This document shows positions 52,827-64,000 of a DNA stretch of 64,000 bases, piece after piece. The notes under the pieces were generated by a model. It was not told the DNA's origin, made no database searches, and saw nothing but the letters and a program-made list of their open reading frames with translations. The position numbers and the translations under genes were made by a program. Each line of letters opens with the position of its first letter. Position 1 is the stretch's first letter. The DNA comes from Psoroptes ovis (lineage: Eukaryota; Arthropoda; Arachnida; Sarcoptiformes; Psoroptidae): contig PQWQ01000007.1 of assembly GCA_002943765.1 (NCBI GenBank), positions 250,501 through 314,500 on the forward strand. The letters run 5' to 3'.

Positions 52827-55599
52827 AATAACTCGTAAAAATTTTTATGAATCTTAAATTTTCTTATGAATTTTTCTTGATTGAAATTTGTTAATTTCCG
52901 ATCATATTTATGCAAGCATCAATTTTGTTTTTCTTTGATTTCATCATTTCCGATCGTCATCAAAACATAATTGTTTTGAAATGATTTCATTTTCTTGCTG
53001 GAAATTTCTTTTTGATTGATTTGATTTGCTTTGAAACAAAAAAATTTGAAATTTGAAATTTCGATTGTCATTTCACATTTGATCATTGTTTTATTTTTTG
53101 CTTCGAATTCAATTAAAATTTAATTTTTTCTGAAATTAAAATTTTTAATGATTATGATAATTAATTAATGCAAAATCACGATTTTTTCAATACTTGAATT
53201 GATATTTTATGGCATTTTTCCCATATTTTGTCGCTTTCAAACATAATTTTATGATGTCATTCAAGATATGAATGAAAAAATTCAATGATTTTAATGTCTT
53301 TTTTTTGTTGTCTTTATTCGATGTGAATTGTGAATGAATTTCAATTTCATAGGGGTATCTCATTTAGGGTTGTTTCATAACACCAGTGTTTCTCAAGCAC
53401 TATTTGGGCCATTTTGATCATTTTGAACTATTCAAATCATTTATATGTGATTTAATTGTGAATCATTGCATCGATTATTGTACAAAAAACTTTTTCATTT
53501 CTCTCTTAAAAATGTGATCTGATGATCTTGAACATTAAATGTTTTTCTTTTGTTTGTGTGTGAATGAATGAATGAATAGCCATTAACACAACATCCATAA
53601 AGGCTGATGTGAATCAATGAAAATTTATCAAATTGAATATTACATTATATTTATCATTATTAATTCATTTAATGCTGCTGCTGCCGCCGCTGTTCAAATA
53701 ATAATGATTCAAATTTTAAATGGTGACAATTTATTGTCGATTATCAAATGATTGTTGTTGTTGTTAGTTAGAGTTTTCTGAATTTGAATCAAAAGAATTG
53801 AACAATAAAAGTTTGACTGAATCATGTTAAATCATTAGTTGAAATATATGAACCACTGTATTTCGAGTATTTTTCTATTACTTGAGTCTGAATAAAGAAA
53901 TAATTTCGTTGAATACATCATCATGAATTTATCAATCTAAATTGTTCTAAAATCGATTCTTATATTTATAATCATGAAATTTTCCAAGTGTTGTTCCTGA
54001 GATGAACCAAAGATCTAGCTAATGATAAATTAGGTACCATACACACACATGTATAGCCTTGCAAATGATATTTTAATAACAAAATCTATTTCAATCGAAA
54101 TCAAGATTCCAAAAAAAGATGAATTTTCATTTTAATTAAATAAAATTCAAATATAATTATGTCGTTTGAATATTCGGTTGAAATTCTTGAAATTTTAACA
54201 CATCATTGGCATGCAAAATTATTCATTGAATGCTATGATGAATATGATGGTCGAATGATGAATGATCATATCCATTTTTCGATTCATTTTTTCATTTCAA
54301 AAAAATCATTAACACAAACCACAAATTGTGAAATGGAAAATTTCGAAATTAAAAAATTATTGATTTTTTAAAATTTTTAAATTACATTTTTTAAATAAAT
54401 TACAATTCATTTTATCCAAGTTTATTGAGTCATTTTTGTGTGTGTGTTCACAATCGAAATTCAGTACAGAAACATTTCTTGAAAGGTCTTGAATTTAATG
54501 AAATGTTCAAATGTTAAATCAAAACAAGCAAACATAAATTTTCTCCATTTATTCTTTGTTGATCAAAATTAATTGATCAATTATTATTATTATTGTTATA
54601 ATGTTTTGATTCAAATACATAAATATATGTAATATTTTAATAATGAATTTTTATTTGGAATTTAATATTTGAAATTGAAAATATTTACAAAATTTAAAAA
54701 CAAATTTAAAACATTTTAATCAATCATATCTTTATAAAAACAACGTGTTTTTATACTCAGTCAATTGTTGTTTTGTTTTGTCAATTTCAAACTTGAGTAA
54801 TTAATGATATTTAGTCATCACATATATATGTGGTGTCCAAATGATATATGATTGTCGGATGTTTGTAATAGTTGTTGTTGATGATGATGATTATTCCACC
54901 ATTGAAATAATAATAATTCTTATTTATTATGATTGTTTGCCATCATATAATCGAGAAAAAAAATTATGATTGTTATTACATTGACTTGAATAACGATGAT
55001 AAATAAACAATAAAATGAATGTGGAAATGGTCTACAATCATTTAATCATTGGGATTGTTTTTTCATCGCATCGCAATACTCGGGTACATACGGGCCCATA
55101 TTTTGTGAATTTGCTTTTTCTACCTTTCATTTTTTTAAATCGAAGCTTTCGGATTTTCCAAAATGAATTATGACTATTTTTGCAAAGTATTTCATTGCAA
55201 TTTTCGTTTTTCCATAAATATACTTTGATCCCATTTAATATACACAAATATTTTATCATCACATTTTGTAATCACATCTGATCTGTGATAAGATTTATTT
55301 GTTTCTTAACGATAATAAACGATGCTATTCGCGTTTGCATATTGCTATTAGATTGTATGTGTGTGCATGTATGTATGTGCATGTCTTTTTTTTTTTTTTT
55401 TTTTTGAAAATCCAAAAAAAAAATGAATCATTTCTGCCAATTGGAACGAAAGGGTATATGAAATGAATAAATAAATAAATAAATGTTGATTTAAAATTTT
55501 TTCATTTCATTTCATTTTCATCAAAAACCTTCAAAAACCTTAGTTTTTTGGTTGTCAGAATTCCCGCAGATATAAATTAAAACTGCTCCGTTTTACTTC

Positions 55600-55600
<1 letters not shown>

Positions 55601-55631
<31 letters not shown>
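55601..55631. repeat. Poly(T) tract, 31 bp
   Basis: An uninterrupted T run on the plus strand. A second run of 20 T lies at 55386-55405. There is no clear target-site duplication or retroelement body nearby. Confidence 0.9.
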
Positions 55632-55632
<1 letters not shown>

Positions 55633-58600
55633 GTAGAAACACGTTTTGACTGAAAAAAATAAATGAATAAATGTGAATAAATTCACGTATAAAAATTGTG
55701 ATGCCATGGTGAATAATACAGCAATTTTCAACCCTTCAACTTTCAATTTCGGTCGATTTGAATTTTCTGCTTTTTTGGTTGAGAATCTTTGTTTGTTGTT
55801 GTTGCTGTTTCTCAAATAGAAAATTGAACAATATTTTTATTTAAAATAAAAATTTGTTAAAACCGTTATGATTTCAGACCCTTTCGGTACAGACAAACGA
55901 ACAACAACAAATGCACATACACACATTCATCAAACATTCACCAGGCATCGAGACGGGAATTTACGATTAATATTTTCAAACATCAAAAAAGTTTAATTTT
56001 AAACTATTTTTTGAAAGTGAAAAATTTTAATTTTTTCAATTTTTCATTCAGATATACCGAAACAAATCCATGTTTCACATACACAGAAAAATATTTATTT
56101 ATTCTTTAACCAAAAAAATAAAAAAATAAAAGTATTCAAAGGATCAACGATGATGAAACAGTGATGATGATGATAAATCAGTTGGGAAATTTGAATATTT
56201 TCAATTCATTTTTTCCAAATTTTTCATTTCATATTCCATATTTATTCCATATTTCACATTGAATGAACGTGTTTAATGTTTTAAAATTAAATAATTTGGT
56301 GAAATTTCTACCAAGAAAAATAAAAGATTTATTTGTTTCAATTTTTTGAATTTAAACTTATCTAGATTAACTTTAACTTCAATTTCTGGAATGAATTTTA
56401 ATATTACAAATGATTGAAATTGAAATATTTTTCCCATTCTGAACACATGTACAGAGAGATAATTCACACCAGCAATTTGCTGATCAAAAAAATTCAAATA
56501 TTTTTCCATGATGATGATCAAAGATTCATCATTCAATTTTGAATTGTTTTGAATTTTAAATTATTTGACTTTTTCGACAATTTTCGTACTCTGAATTCAA
56601 TTCAATTTTTGATAAATCATTTTTATTATTCACCAAACAAATTCATTTTTTATTAAAATATTTGAATTTTGGGAAAAATGTAATTTTTCATATTTTTCTT
56701 CGAAGCAATTTTTCAATACATTTCAATGTATTATTTAGTCTGAATTGACCATTTTGTCAATGTAAAATATCATGAATGATTTGAAATATCGAAATAAACA
56801 AATTTCAATGCTTTTGTTCTGTCCTGGTAATGTTAAATGATGCAAATCAAGAGATTTTAGAAATATTGCTAGAATTGTTTCCATTCAAAATGTAATAATG
56901 ATTTTACTTTATGCTTGATTTTGTTCAAGAGATTCTTGACCCAAGAAATAGCGAAAAACACATGTTCATCAAATAATCAAAATGATGAAGATCCAAAATA
57001 TATCACATCAGAGATAAAAAAAGATGAATTCATTCATTTTCCAATGAATTTTCATTGTTTTTTGTTGTTGTTTGGTGATTTTCATTCGTATTCGAGGCCC
57101 AAATACATGAACAATCGAATCGAATTCATTTTTTACACTTGAAAAATGGTTTGACAATTTCAGTTTAGGATAAATTCAATACATATTTCTTGTTTCAAAA
57201 TTTCCACATCTCATTCTTGTATTATTTTGAATCACGTTTCAAATTGTGTTTCATTTCTTTCGATTTTCATTTTTTGTTGTTTGATTTATGGCCGGCTTTT
57301 TTCGGCTGCTTTCGATGCCATCAACAACCGCATTATCATTAGATCGAAACATTCTAAGCAGCTGAAACAAAAGGAAATCGCAGTCATTTAGTGTGAAATC
57401 TACTTAATTATCGATTAATATTTTGCTATTTTTAATGGAAAATTCTTTTTGAAATTGTCTATTTTCTCTGCTTTCAATTAAATGAATTGTGATTTATCAT
57501 TTAAATCACTAATAAACAATGTTATTCATTCAATGCTTGCCAAATCAAGTGCTGCTCATTATTTTCGGGATGAAAATCTTTATTTTTGTCTCAAATTTTA
57601 CTCAATTTAATTTCAAAAATATATGAATTAATATGCTAATGTGTATGTGCTTGATTTTTCAACGATATTTATCGTAATCGTTGGATATTCATTTGTGGTA
57701 TTTGTTTTTTCGTATATTTATTTTCAATCTTTAATTTTATTAGGAATATTTACAGTCTAAGAAGCTTAATATTATTTTGAATATTCTTGAAATTCAATTG
57801 ATATGTTTTGATCCATTTCGATCATTTTTTTTCTCATATATGAAAATAATGCCGAATAAAAAGGGTTAAACACTTGAAATATAAAGATTGTTATAATATT
57901 CTATCAAACAAAACAATACGAACGATTCTGACAATAGCTTTCAATCCACATATCTATTCTCTTCATATAAACATAACACACAAACACCCCGTCGATCGAC
58001 ATTGTTATTATTATATTTTGTGTGATGGTACCATTTTAATATTATTATTATTATTAATTTACTTGTCAAGATTTTTTTTTTTTTTTTTGAAAATTCAGTT
58101 TGATATTCATTGAATGAATGAATGAATGTGAAGAAAAAAATCGATTATTTGTGCAAGTTATTGTTGTTGGTTTATGGCTGAATTTAAAATTTTATCTCTC
58201 TTAATATGATTAATGCTGTCAAATATAAATTATTTTATCAAGATTTGCCAAGAAGTATTCTCAAAGATTTTCAAATGAAATTTGAATACAAATACAAATG
58301 AATTAAGAAAACAATCAAAATCATCTCTTGAAGAATTGAATTAATATCGATTTTTCCTGGTCGTTTTACCACAAAATTTTTCTCTGAAAAAGATTTGACT
58401 TATCTTTTGGCGAAAATTTCCTGTCAATAATTGATAATAAAGACTGATTCAGCGGATGACAATGCCTATGATTAGTTTTTTTTTTTTTTGACTTTTAAAT
58501 TAAGATTTTCATTGATGATACTACCTTTGTAAATGATGAAATTTATAATGAGCGAATGCGAATGTTTACAGCTTTCGATATGTATCGATATAATGATAAT

Positions 58601-61600
58601 GAGTGTATGATTTAGTTGCTTGCGGCTAGATAATCAAATTTTTTTTTTTCTCATCTTCTTCATCTTCAAAATGACCTACAAACTTTTGAGCTAATTTAAA
58701 ATTCAAAGTCTATAACGTTGAGAGATAGATTAGATAGATCGATTTCCTTATGTTTTCGAAAAATGGTGAATAGGTGAAATTACCTTTCGATTACTTTGTT
58801 TGAAATCGATTATTTTGCATATGCTTGGGAAAATTGAAATTGAAATCATCATTAAAAAAAATAGAATCTTTGAACATTTGAATCTTAAAATTTAATTGAT
58901 GATCAGTGTTTGTGTATGTTATTATTGATAGTCTTAGAGAGCTTTAATCACTACTTTGGCCACCATAATCATCATCGTTTTGAACCAGAAAAAACTTAAA
59001 GCTAAAAAACCAATCAATCGATCGATTAACAATTGAAATTGAATTGAATTGAACATAGAAATGAACTGAATCAATCAAAAAAAAAAAGTTCAAATGTCAA
59101 AGTTGATGATGATTGATTAATTTGATTTGAATTTATATATGTTTTGAAGCCAAAATATCTTTAAATTTTAAAATATTATCTTTGAATTTGTAAAATTAAA
59201 AAAAAAAAAGAAAAAAATATTCTCACACTCATCAAAAACCAAATAAAACAACATTAAATGAGATAATAATAATCATCATTGAATGGTACGAACACTGAAT
59301 TATAATAGTTCATTTTCTCTAGTTGGTCAAACAATAACTGAATTGCAGCAATACATTCATGTTTTGGGTGACTTAAATAGGGTCCAATTGTTCGTATATT
59401 GATTAGATCATCATTGCATTTATTCATTTCGAATGTATATAATAGACATATGCGTTGTATAAATTATTGCCTTTGGCAATACGATTCATTCACCCCAACC
59501 AATGTAATAATGATTGACCAACAAACTGACAACTTTGTTTGCTATTTTTTTCAAACATTAATGATTGTAATGATTTTATGGCCATGGTTCAATTTTCAGC
59601 TAGTTAGTTGGTCGATTGGTGGTGGTAAATGTCACAAAATAAGAGAATTATTACGAACATCTAAAGAATTGATTATCTAATACAGATTTGCTTCTTTGGC
59701 TTTTTTTGAATGAGATTTGTGCACTTGTTTCTAATAAAAATTGTTCATTTTATAATGCTAAGACTAAGACTATTCGTTGTTATATATTTTTCTATTTCAC
59801 AAAGATTATAATTATTTTCTTATTCTCGAATAATAAAATATATGAAGATTAGATTTAATTAGATTTTAAACGCCAGTTTCCGTTCTCACACTTATTTGAA
59901 TCTCGATTATTTTGCTCGCTTGTATTTGTATTGCTTCCTCGTAAATTTTGAATTATAATATTTCTTTAAGAAATAAAAAATTCAAATAAGATGCTTAGAT
60001 CATCATAGAATCTATTCGATGTTATAAAGAAAAAGCCAAGACTTTTCGAATAGAATAAACACTGAATTTTTGAATTGTATACATTTCGATTCATCGATTT
60101 ATACTAGAATTATTATTTTGATTTATCCATCCATCCACACAATAAATCAATCGATAAACAATCAATCAATCATCGAAATGATTGAATCAAAACATACTTT
60201 TATTTTCGATTAATTCAAATCAAATTATTGAAAAAAATTTTTCCATTCAAATTCATAAATTCAATTGATTCATAAATCATTGATTCTTACTTAATATTTC
60301 ATTGAAAAACAAACAAATACAAACCAAACACCCACACTTTTGAATTGATTATTAATGAGTTTCTAAGTTTCTCGAGTTTTTTTTGTCGAAGAAATTTTCG
60401 ATTATTGCAACAGCACAAGACACATCATCTCATATATTGGCAAATATGAAAATGTACACAGTAATCAATTTAAGAAATCAATTCAAGAAATTTATTTATT
60501 TTTGAAAATTTAAATGAACTAACTGAGAAAAAGCTTTGAATGAAAATGAATGATATTCGATTATATATTTGGAAATGAATAAATAAATATTTTTTTTCGA
60601 AATTTTCCTTTAGAAATTGAAAGAAATTGGGTGGCAATTAGAGAGCTGTCAATCAATATGTTCATTTGTTTGTTTGTTTTTGACTAGTTTTTAAATTATT
60701 TGTTTTTGATATTTTCAACGCTCATATTAATATTATTTAGCTTTTTTTGGGTGAACTAAATTTAAATATTTTCTGTTCTCTTCTATCAAAATGAAATATT
60801 ATCAATGAAAATAATTTCTCGATATATTCTGAAATATATCTATTGCAAAATTATTTATTATTTAACTGAAATCGTTTTTGAAGATTTTTCTTCATTTTAA
60901 ATCCGTTGAGAATCAATCAAAACATACACATATACTCGATCGTATTTTCTCCAAATAATAAATCAAATGATTAATTGTATCATTCCAAAATCGAAAAAGA
61001 GAATAAATAATATCAAGGCGTTGCCATAGAAATATTGATGTTTTTTGCTTTGCTTTTTGCTTTCATGTTGAAAATTGATGCTAAAATGGCACCCATTCAT
61101 TTGAATGAATGAATGAATGAATGTCAATTGAAATGAATTGAATATGTCATTTTTTTTCTCTGATTTGAAATATTCAAATTCATAGATTATAATGATTAAG
61201 TTTTGGACAAAATACTCAATTGTTATTTTCTGGTAATAATTCAGGCAGACTAATTCAATTTTTAAACTATTGTTTTATCTGGTTGACAAATGAACAATCG
61301 TTATTGGACAATGACACAATTATCATTTTGTTTTTCCAAAGCAAAATGCTGTTCAATGGTTTAATCTCATTTCATCAAATTATTTATAGAAAATAAGATG
61401 TTTTTCTTACTTGAAAAAAAATGAGAGAGAAGGTTTAATCATTTTATAATAATAAGATAATCATTTTAAGCATCTTCGGATGAATTTTTTTTTCTTTGTT
61501 GTTTTGGCCCTTACAACCCATAAACCATTATTATAAAACCTGAATTCTTAAAGTCACATAAATAATTTTCAGTTACATCCATTGGTTCATTCAGGTTGAT

Positions 61601-62063
61601 GTATTATTATCATTATTTCGAATCATAATAATAATCGCCCTTAATAATAATACTCGAAGACAAAATTGTCATTTTCTTTAATTCAAAACAATTGTAAACG
61701 ATGTCTTTAATCATTTAAATCATCGTTATTATTATTATTATTATCAGAAAACGTTAACCTTTTTCTACTTAATTTCACATCTATCTTAATGAATACATGC
61801 ATCCAAATAGTTTATGTGTATGCAGATTCATTATAAATTCAATCTAAATACAATTTAATTCATTAAATTGTATTTCATCTCGTTGTTTGTTGTTGTTTGA
61901 ATCAAGTTTTCAATTGAACAACAAAAAAACGAAATAGTTTAAAATTCACATCATTTTATCTTTGTTTTATTTTTTATTTTTTGATGAATGGGATGAATAG
62001 AGTGGCAGATGACAATTGATTGTATGAAATTATTTTTTCAAAGATAATCATTATTATATTATA

Positions 62064-62143
62064 TGAGGTTGTCCGAAAAGTTTTTGCTGGTTTTATCGTA
62101 GAAAATCATTGAAAAATTGGCAAGAACTTTAAGGACAGCCTAA
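62064..62143 (-). mobile_element. MITE subfamily A (reverse)
   Basis: Ends are TGAGGTTGTCCGAAAAGTTT and GAACTTTAAGGACAGCCTAA. The loop TTATCGTAGAAAATCATTGA is in reverse orientation. Confidence 0.8.
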
Positions 62144-62572
62144 AATATTATTATTATAAAATGAATGATTAGTATTAATAGGGGCTGAAAAATGGATGAA
62201 TGAAATAAAATGGAATCAAATAAAACAATGACCAACAAAATAGTGTGTAGGCACACACACACATATAGGTAAATAAACAAAAGGTAAAATAATAGTGTTT
62301 GTGTGTGTTTGATAATAATAACGAATAATAAACGATTAAAAAAATGATGACAAACAAGATTATCATCATCATCATCAACATCTTCATAGTGTTATTATTA
62401 TTTTGATTATTTCTCGAACAACAACAAAATATTAAAATAATAATCATCATCAATTATTATATTCAGAAGTAAAATTTCGATTGTGTCTCCATTTGTGACA
62501 ATCAAAAAATGGAAAGAAATTAAAATTTTGTTTTTGTCCATCCATTTATTTGTCATTTCATTGATAATAATA

Positions 62573-62656
62573 TTAGATTGTCCCAAAAGTTTTGGCTGAT
62601 TTTCATGCAGCAACTTTATCGGATTAAGCCGGATGAACTTTTCGGACAAACAAATA
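62573..62656 (+). mobile_element. MITE subfamily B (forward)
   Basis: Ends are TTAGATTGTCCCAAAAGTTT and GAACTTTTCGGACAAACAAA. The middle GGCTGATTTTCATGCAGCAA is followed by GATTAAGCCGGATG. Confidence 0.85.
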
Positions 62657-62772
62657 TAACAATAATAATAATGGCAATCAGTAATGATAATTATTTCATC
62701 TGTAATCTGTCCATTTTTTGTATTTTTCGTTTGAATTATTATTATTATTTTGTTGACAAAATTATTTGAATT

Positions 62773-62872
62773 GATGATCGTCAATTGAGCTGGTCAATTC
62801 AGTGTTTATCTTGAATGACAATTGTTAATCGACGATCGACAATTGTCAGCAGAGATATTGACAAGTCTTGTC
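62773..62872. repeat. Cluster of short inverted repeats
   Basis: Within 100 bp there are TTGATGATCGTCAA (near 62771-62784), TGACAATTGT (62816-62825) facing ACAATTGTCA (62839-62848), and the near-perfect palindrome GACAAGTCTTGTC (62860-62872). No gene context is visible. Confidence 0.6.
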
Positions 62873-64000
62873 GGTTTATTTGTTGTTTTAAAGAGATTGA
62901 ATATTGTTCCAATATTCAAATAACATTAGACTATTAGTTGTTGTAAATCAATTCATTTGTATTGAAAATTGTCATTTTTGAATATTGTTTTGTTATATTA
63001 TTTATTTATTGTTTTCAAACATTTATGGTCATTTGATTTTTGCTTCACTATACTTGTTCATTATAAATAATTTTTGTCCATTTACAAATGACCTATGATG
63101 GTCATCATCATCATCATCATCATTATTGATGATTATACAATAATAATAATAAGGAATAATAATGAATGAATGAACACCATATATCTATATCTATATATTT
63201 AAAGTTGATTATTTATTTATATTATTTATATATAAATAATGTCACTTCATATGTTCTCTTGTATTTTTGAATTTTCATTCAAATACATTGACTTTGTGTT
63301 GTATATTTTTGAATTGTCAAACTCAAATAACTCTCACTAATAATTGATAGACCATAATTAAAGACATAAATTATACACATTTTAAAAGAAAAACAACAAC
63401 GATATCAACTGAATGAATGAATGAACAAAATAAACGAATTGAAGAAATCTATTGTTTATCGTTAATAAATAAATAAATAAATGAAAATAGAAATCTTTTG
63501 CTTTTTATTAATATCTTTGATGATAAGTCGAAAATGGTCTTCAAATGTTGTTGCTGTCGCTGTTGTTGTTGTTCGATGTCCATTCAACAGCGAAATCAAA
63601 AATAGAAATTTAGTTGATTTGCTTCACTGATCACTATGATCTTGATCATTTGCTATTTATATTAATAATGATATTTTCATCTGAATTATTATTATCAACA
63701 ATTTTGAATCATTTTTGAATTTTCATTTTTCGTTGTTGGTTTGAAAATCATTCGAAATTTCCTTTAGATTTCATTAGATCTTATTTATTTATTTTATACA
63801 TTGTCCATTGATGCGAAATTATTTTTTTCATCATTTAATGTTGTTGTTGCTGTTGTTGATCATCATCGTCATTATCTTAGCTATTTGATGACAATTTAAT
63901 ATTTCTGTATTTTCTGATCATTATTAATGAGAAATATCCTCTAAGAAGAATATACATTCGATGAATTCCAGTTTATAAAAATCAAAATAAAGAATGTTTG

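Larger units (their letters stand above)
27913..53380. other. Gene-poor AT-rich region rich in subfamily A MITEs
   Basis: About 25 kb without a recognisable gene. It carries ten subfamily A elements and one B element, many ATC, CAG and CA microsatellites, hairpin islands near 29.3 and 30.6 kb, and the ACGTA palindrome cluster near 50.5 kb. Short frames with reasonable splice signals exist (for example 44613-46987) but none shows homology I recognise. Confidence 0.5.
53381..64000. other. Gene-poor AT-rich right end
   Basis: About 10.6 kb without a recognised gene. Contents are two MITEs near 62 kb, T runs at 55386-55405 and 55601-55631, microsatellites, and a palindrome cluster at 62773-62872. 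Islands near 57.3 and 59.4 kb are open on both strands and so give no strand call. No RNA gene was recognised. Confidence 0.5.

Noticed and set aside
57251..57420. Island open on both strands near 57.3 kb, with a TTTTGTTTCAG acceptor on the minus strand
   Set aside because: Both strands give equally plausible short peptides with stops, so neither strand can be called; no second exon was linked.
59281..59680. Island with plausible frames on both strands and a TTCAATTTTCAG acceptor
   Set aside because: Contradictory strand signals and no recognisable family. The 57-codon minus frame starting with ATG lacks a clear donor or relatives.
16161..64000. Known animal microRNAs and other small RNA genes in the desert
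   Set aside because: I looked for mature sequences such as let-7, bantam, miR-1, miR-9, miR-124, miR-184, miR-190 and miR-315 and saw none. Visual scanning cannot exclude diverged ones.
1..64000. CRISPR arrays, bacterial operons or prophage
   Set aside because: No regularly spaced repeats with unique spacers, no ribosome-binding-site-led genes. All certain genes have spliceosomal introns.

Overview
The window is nuclear DNA of a small, very AT-rich arthropod genome. Coding exons are AT-rich as well. Proteins carry long Asn/Asp/Ser/Gln/His runs, and most recognised introns are 61-93 bp with GT..AG ends. Gene content (Spire, Tamalin/CYTIP-type PDZ scaffold, NUP88) is metazoan. Composition and compactness fit an astigmatid mite such as a dust mite or scab mite. 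That assignment is an inference; no ribosomal or mitochondrial marker is present to fix the species.

Layout. 1-3179: mostly non-coding AT-rich DNA, with a possible two-exon gene fragment on the minus strand near 0.9-1.2 kb. 3180-6496 (+): a two-exon Spire-type actin nucleator that lacks the usual FYVE-like C-terminus. 6747-8926 (-): a three-exon PDZ scaffold of the Tamalin/CYTIP family, tail-to-tail with spire. 9640-15985 (-): a six-exon NUP88 nucleoporin gene whose reading frame closes exactly across all five introns; its two large introns total about 3.8 kb. About 16.0-64.0 kb: roughly 48 kb in which I recognise no gene.

The three recognised genes act separately: actin nucleation, scaffolding of receptor and Arf-GEF complexes, and nuclear-pore transport. 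Nothing indicates a shared pathway.

The most distinctive content of the desert is a set of 22 short (about 78-88 bp) non-autonomous DNA transposons that includes copies inside a NUP88 intron. All have mariner-like ends beginning TTAGGTTGTCCGAAAAGTT. They form two related subfamilies: A, an almost complete hairpin, and B, which shares the ends but has a non-palindromic middle. No transposase for them is present. The subfamilies are spatially segregated, and eight consecutive A copies share one orientation. The desert also holds a cluster of ACGTA-centred palindromes near 50.5 kb, several hairpin-rich islands, microsatellites, long A/T homopolymers and a few split open frames with good splice signals that may be exons of genes with long introns. 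Those candidate exons are reported at low confidence, because open frames of that length are expected by chance at this base composition.
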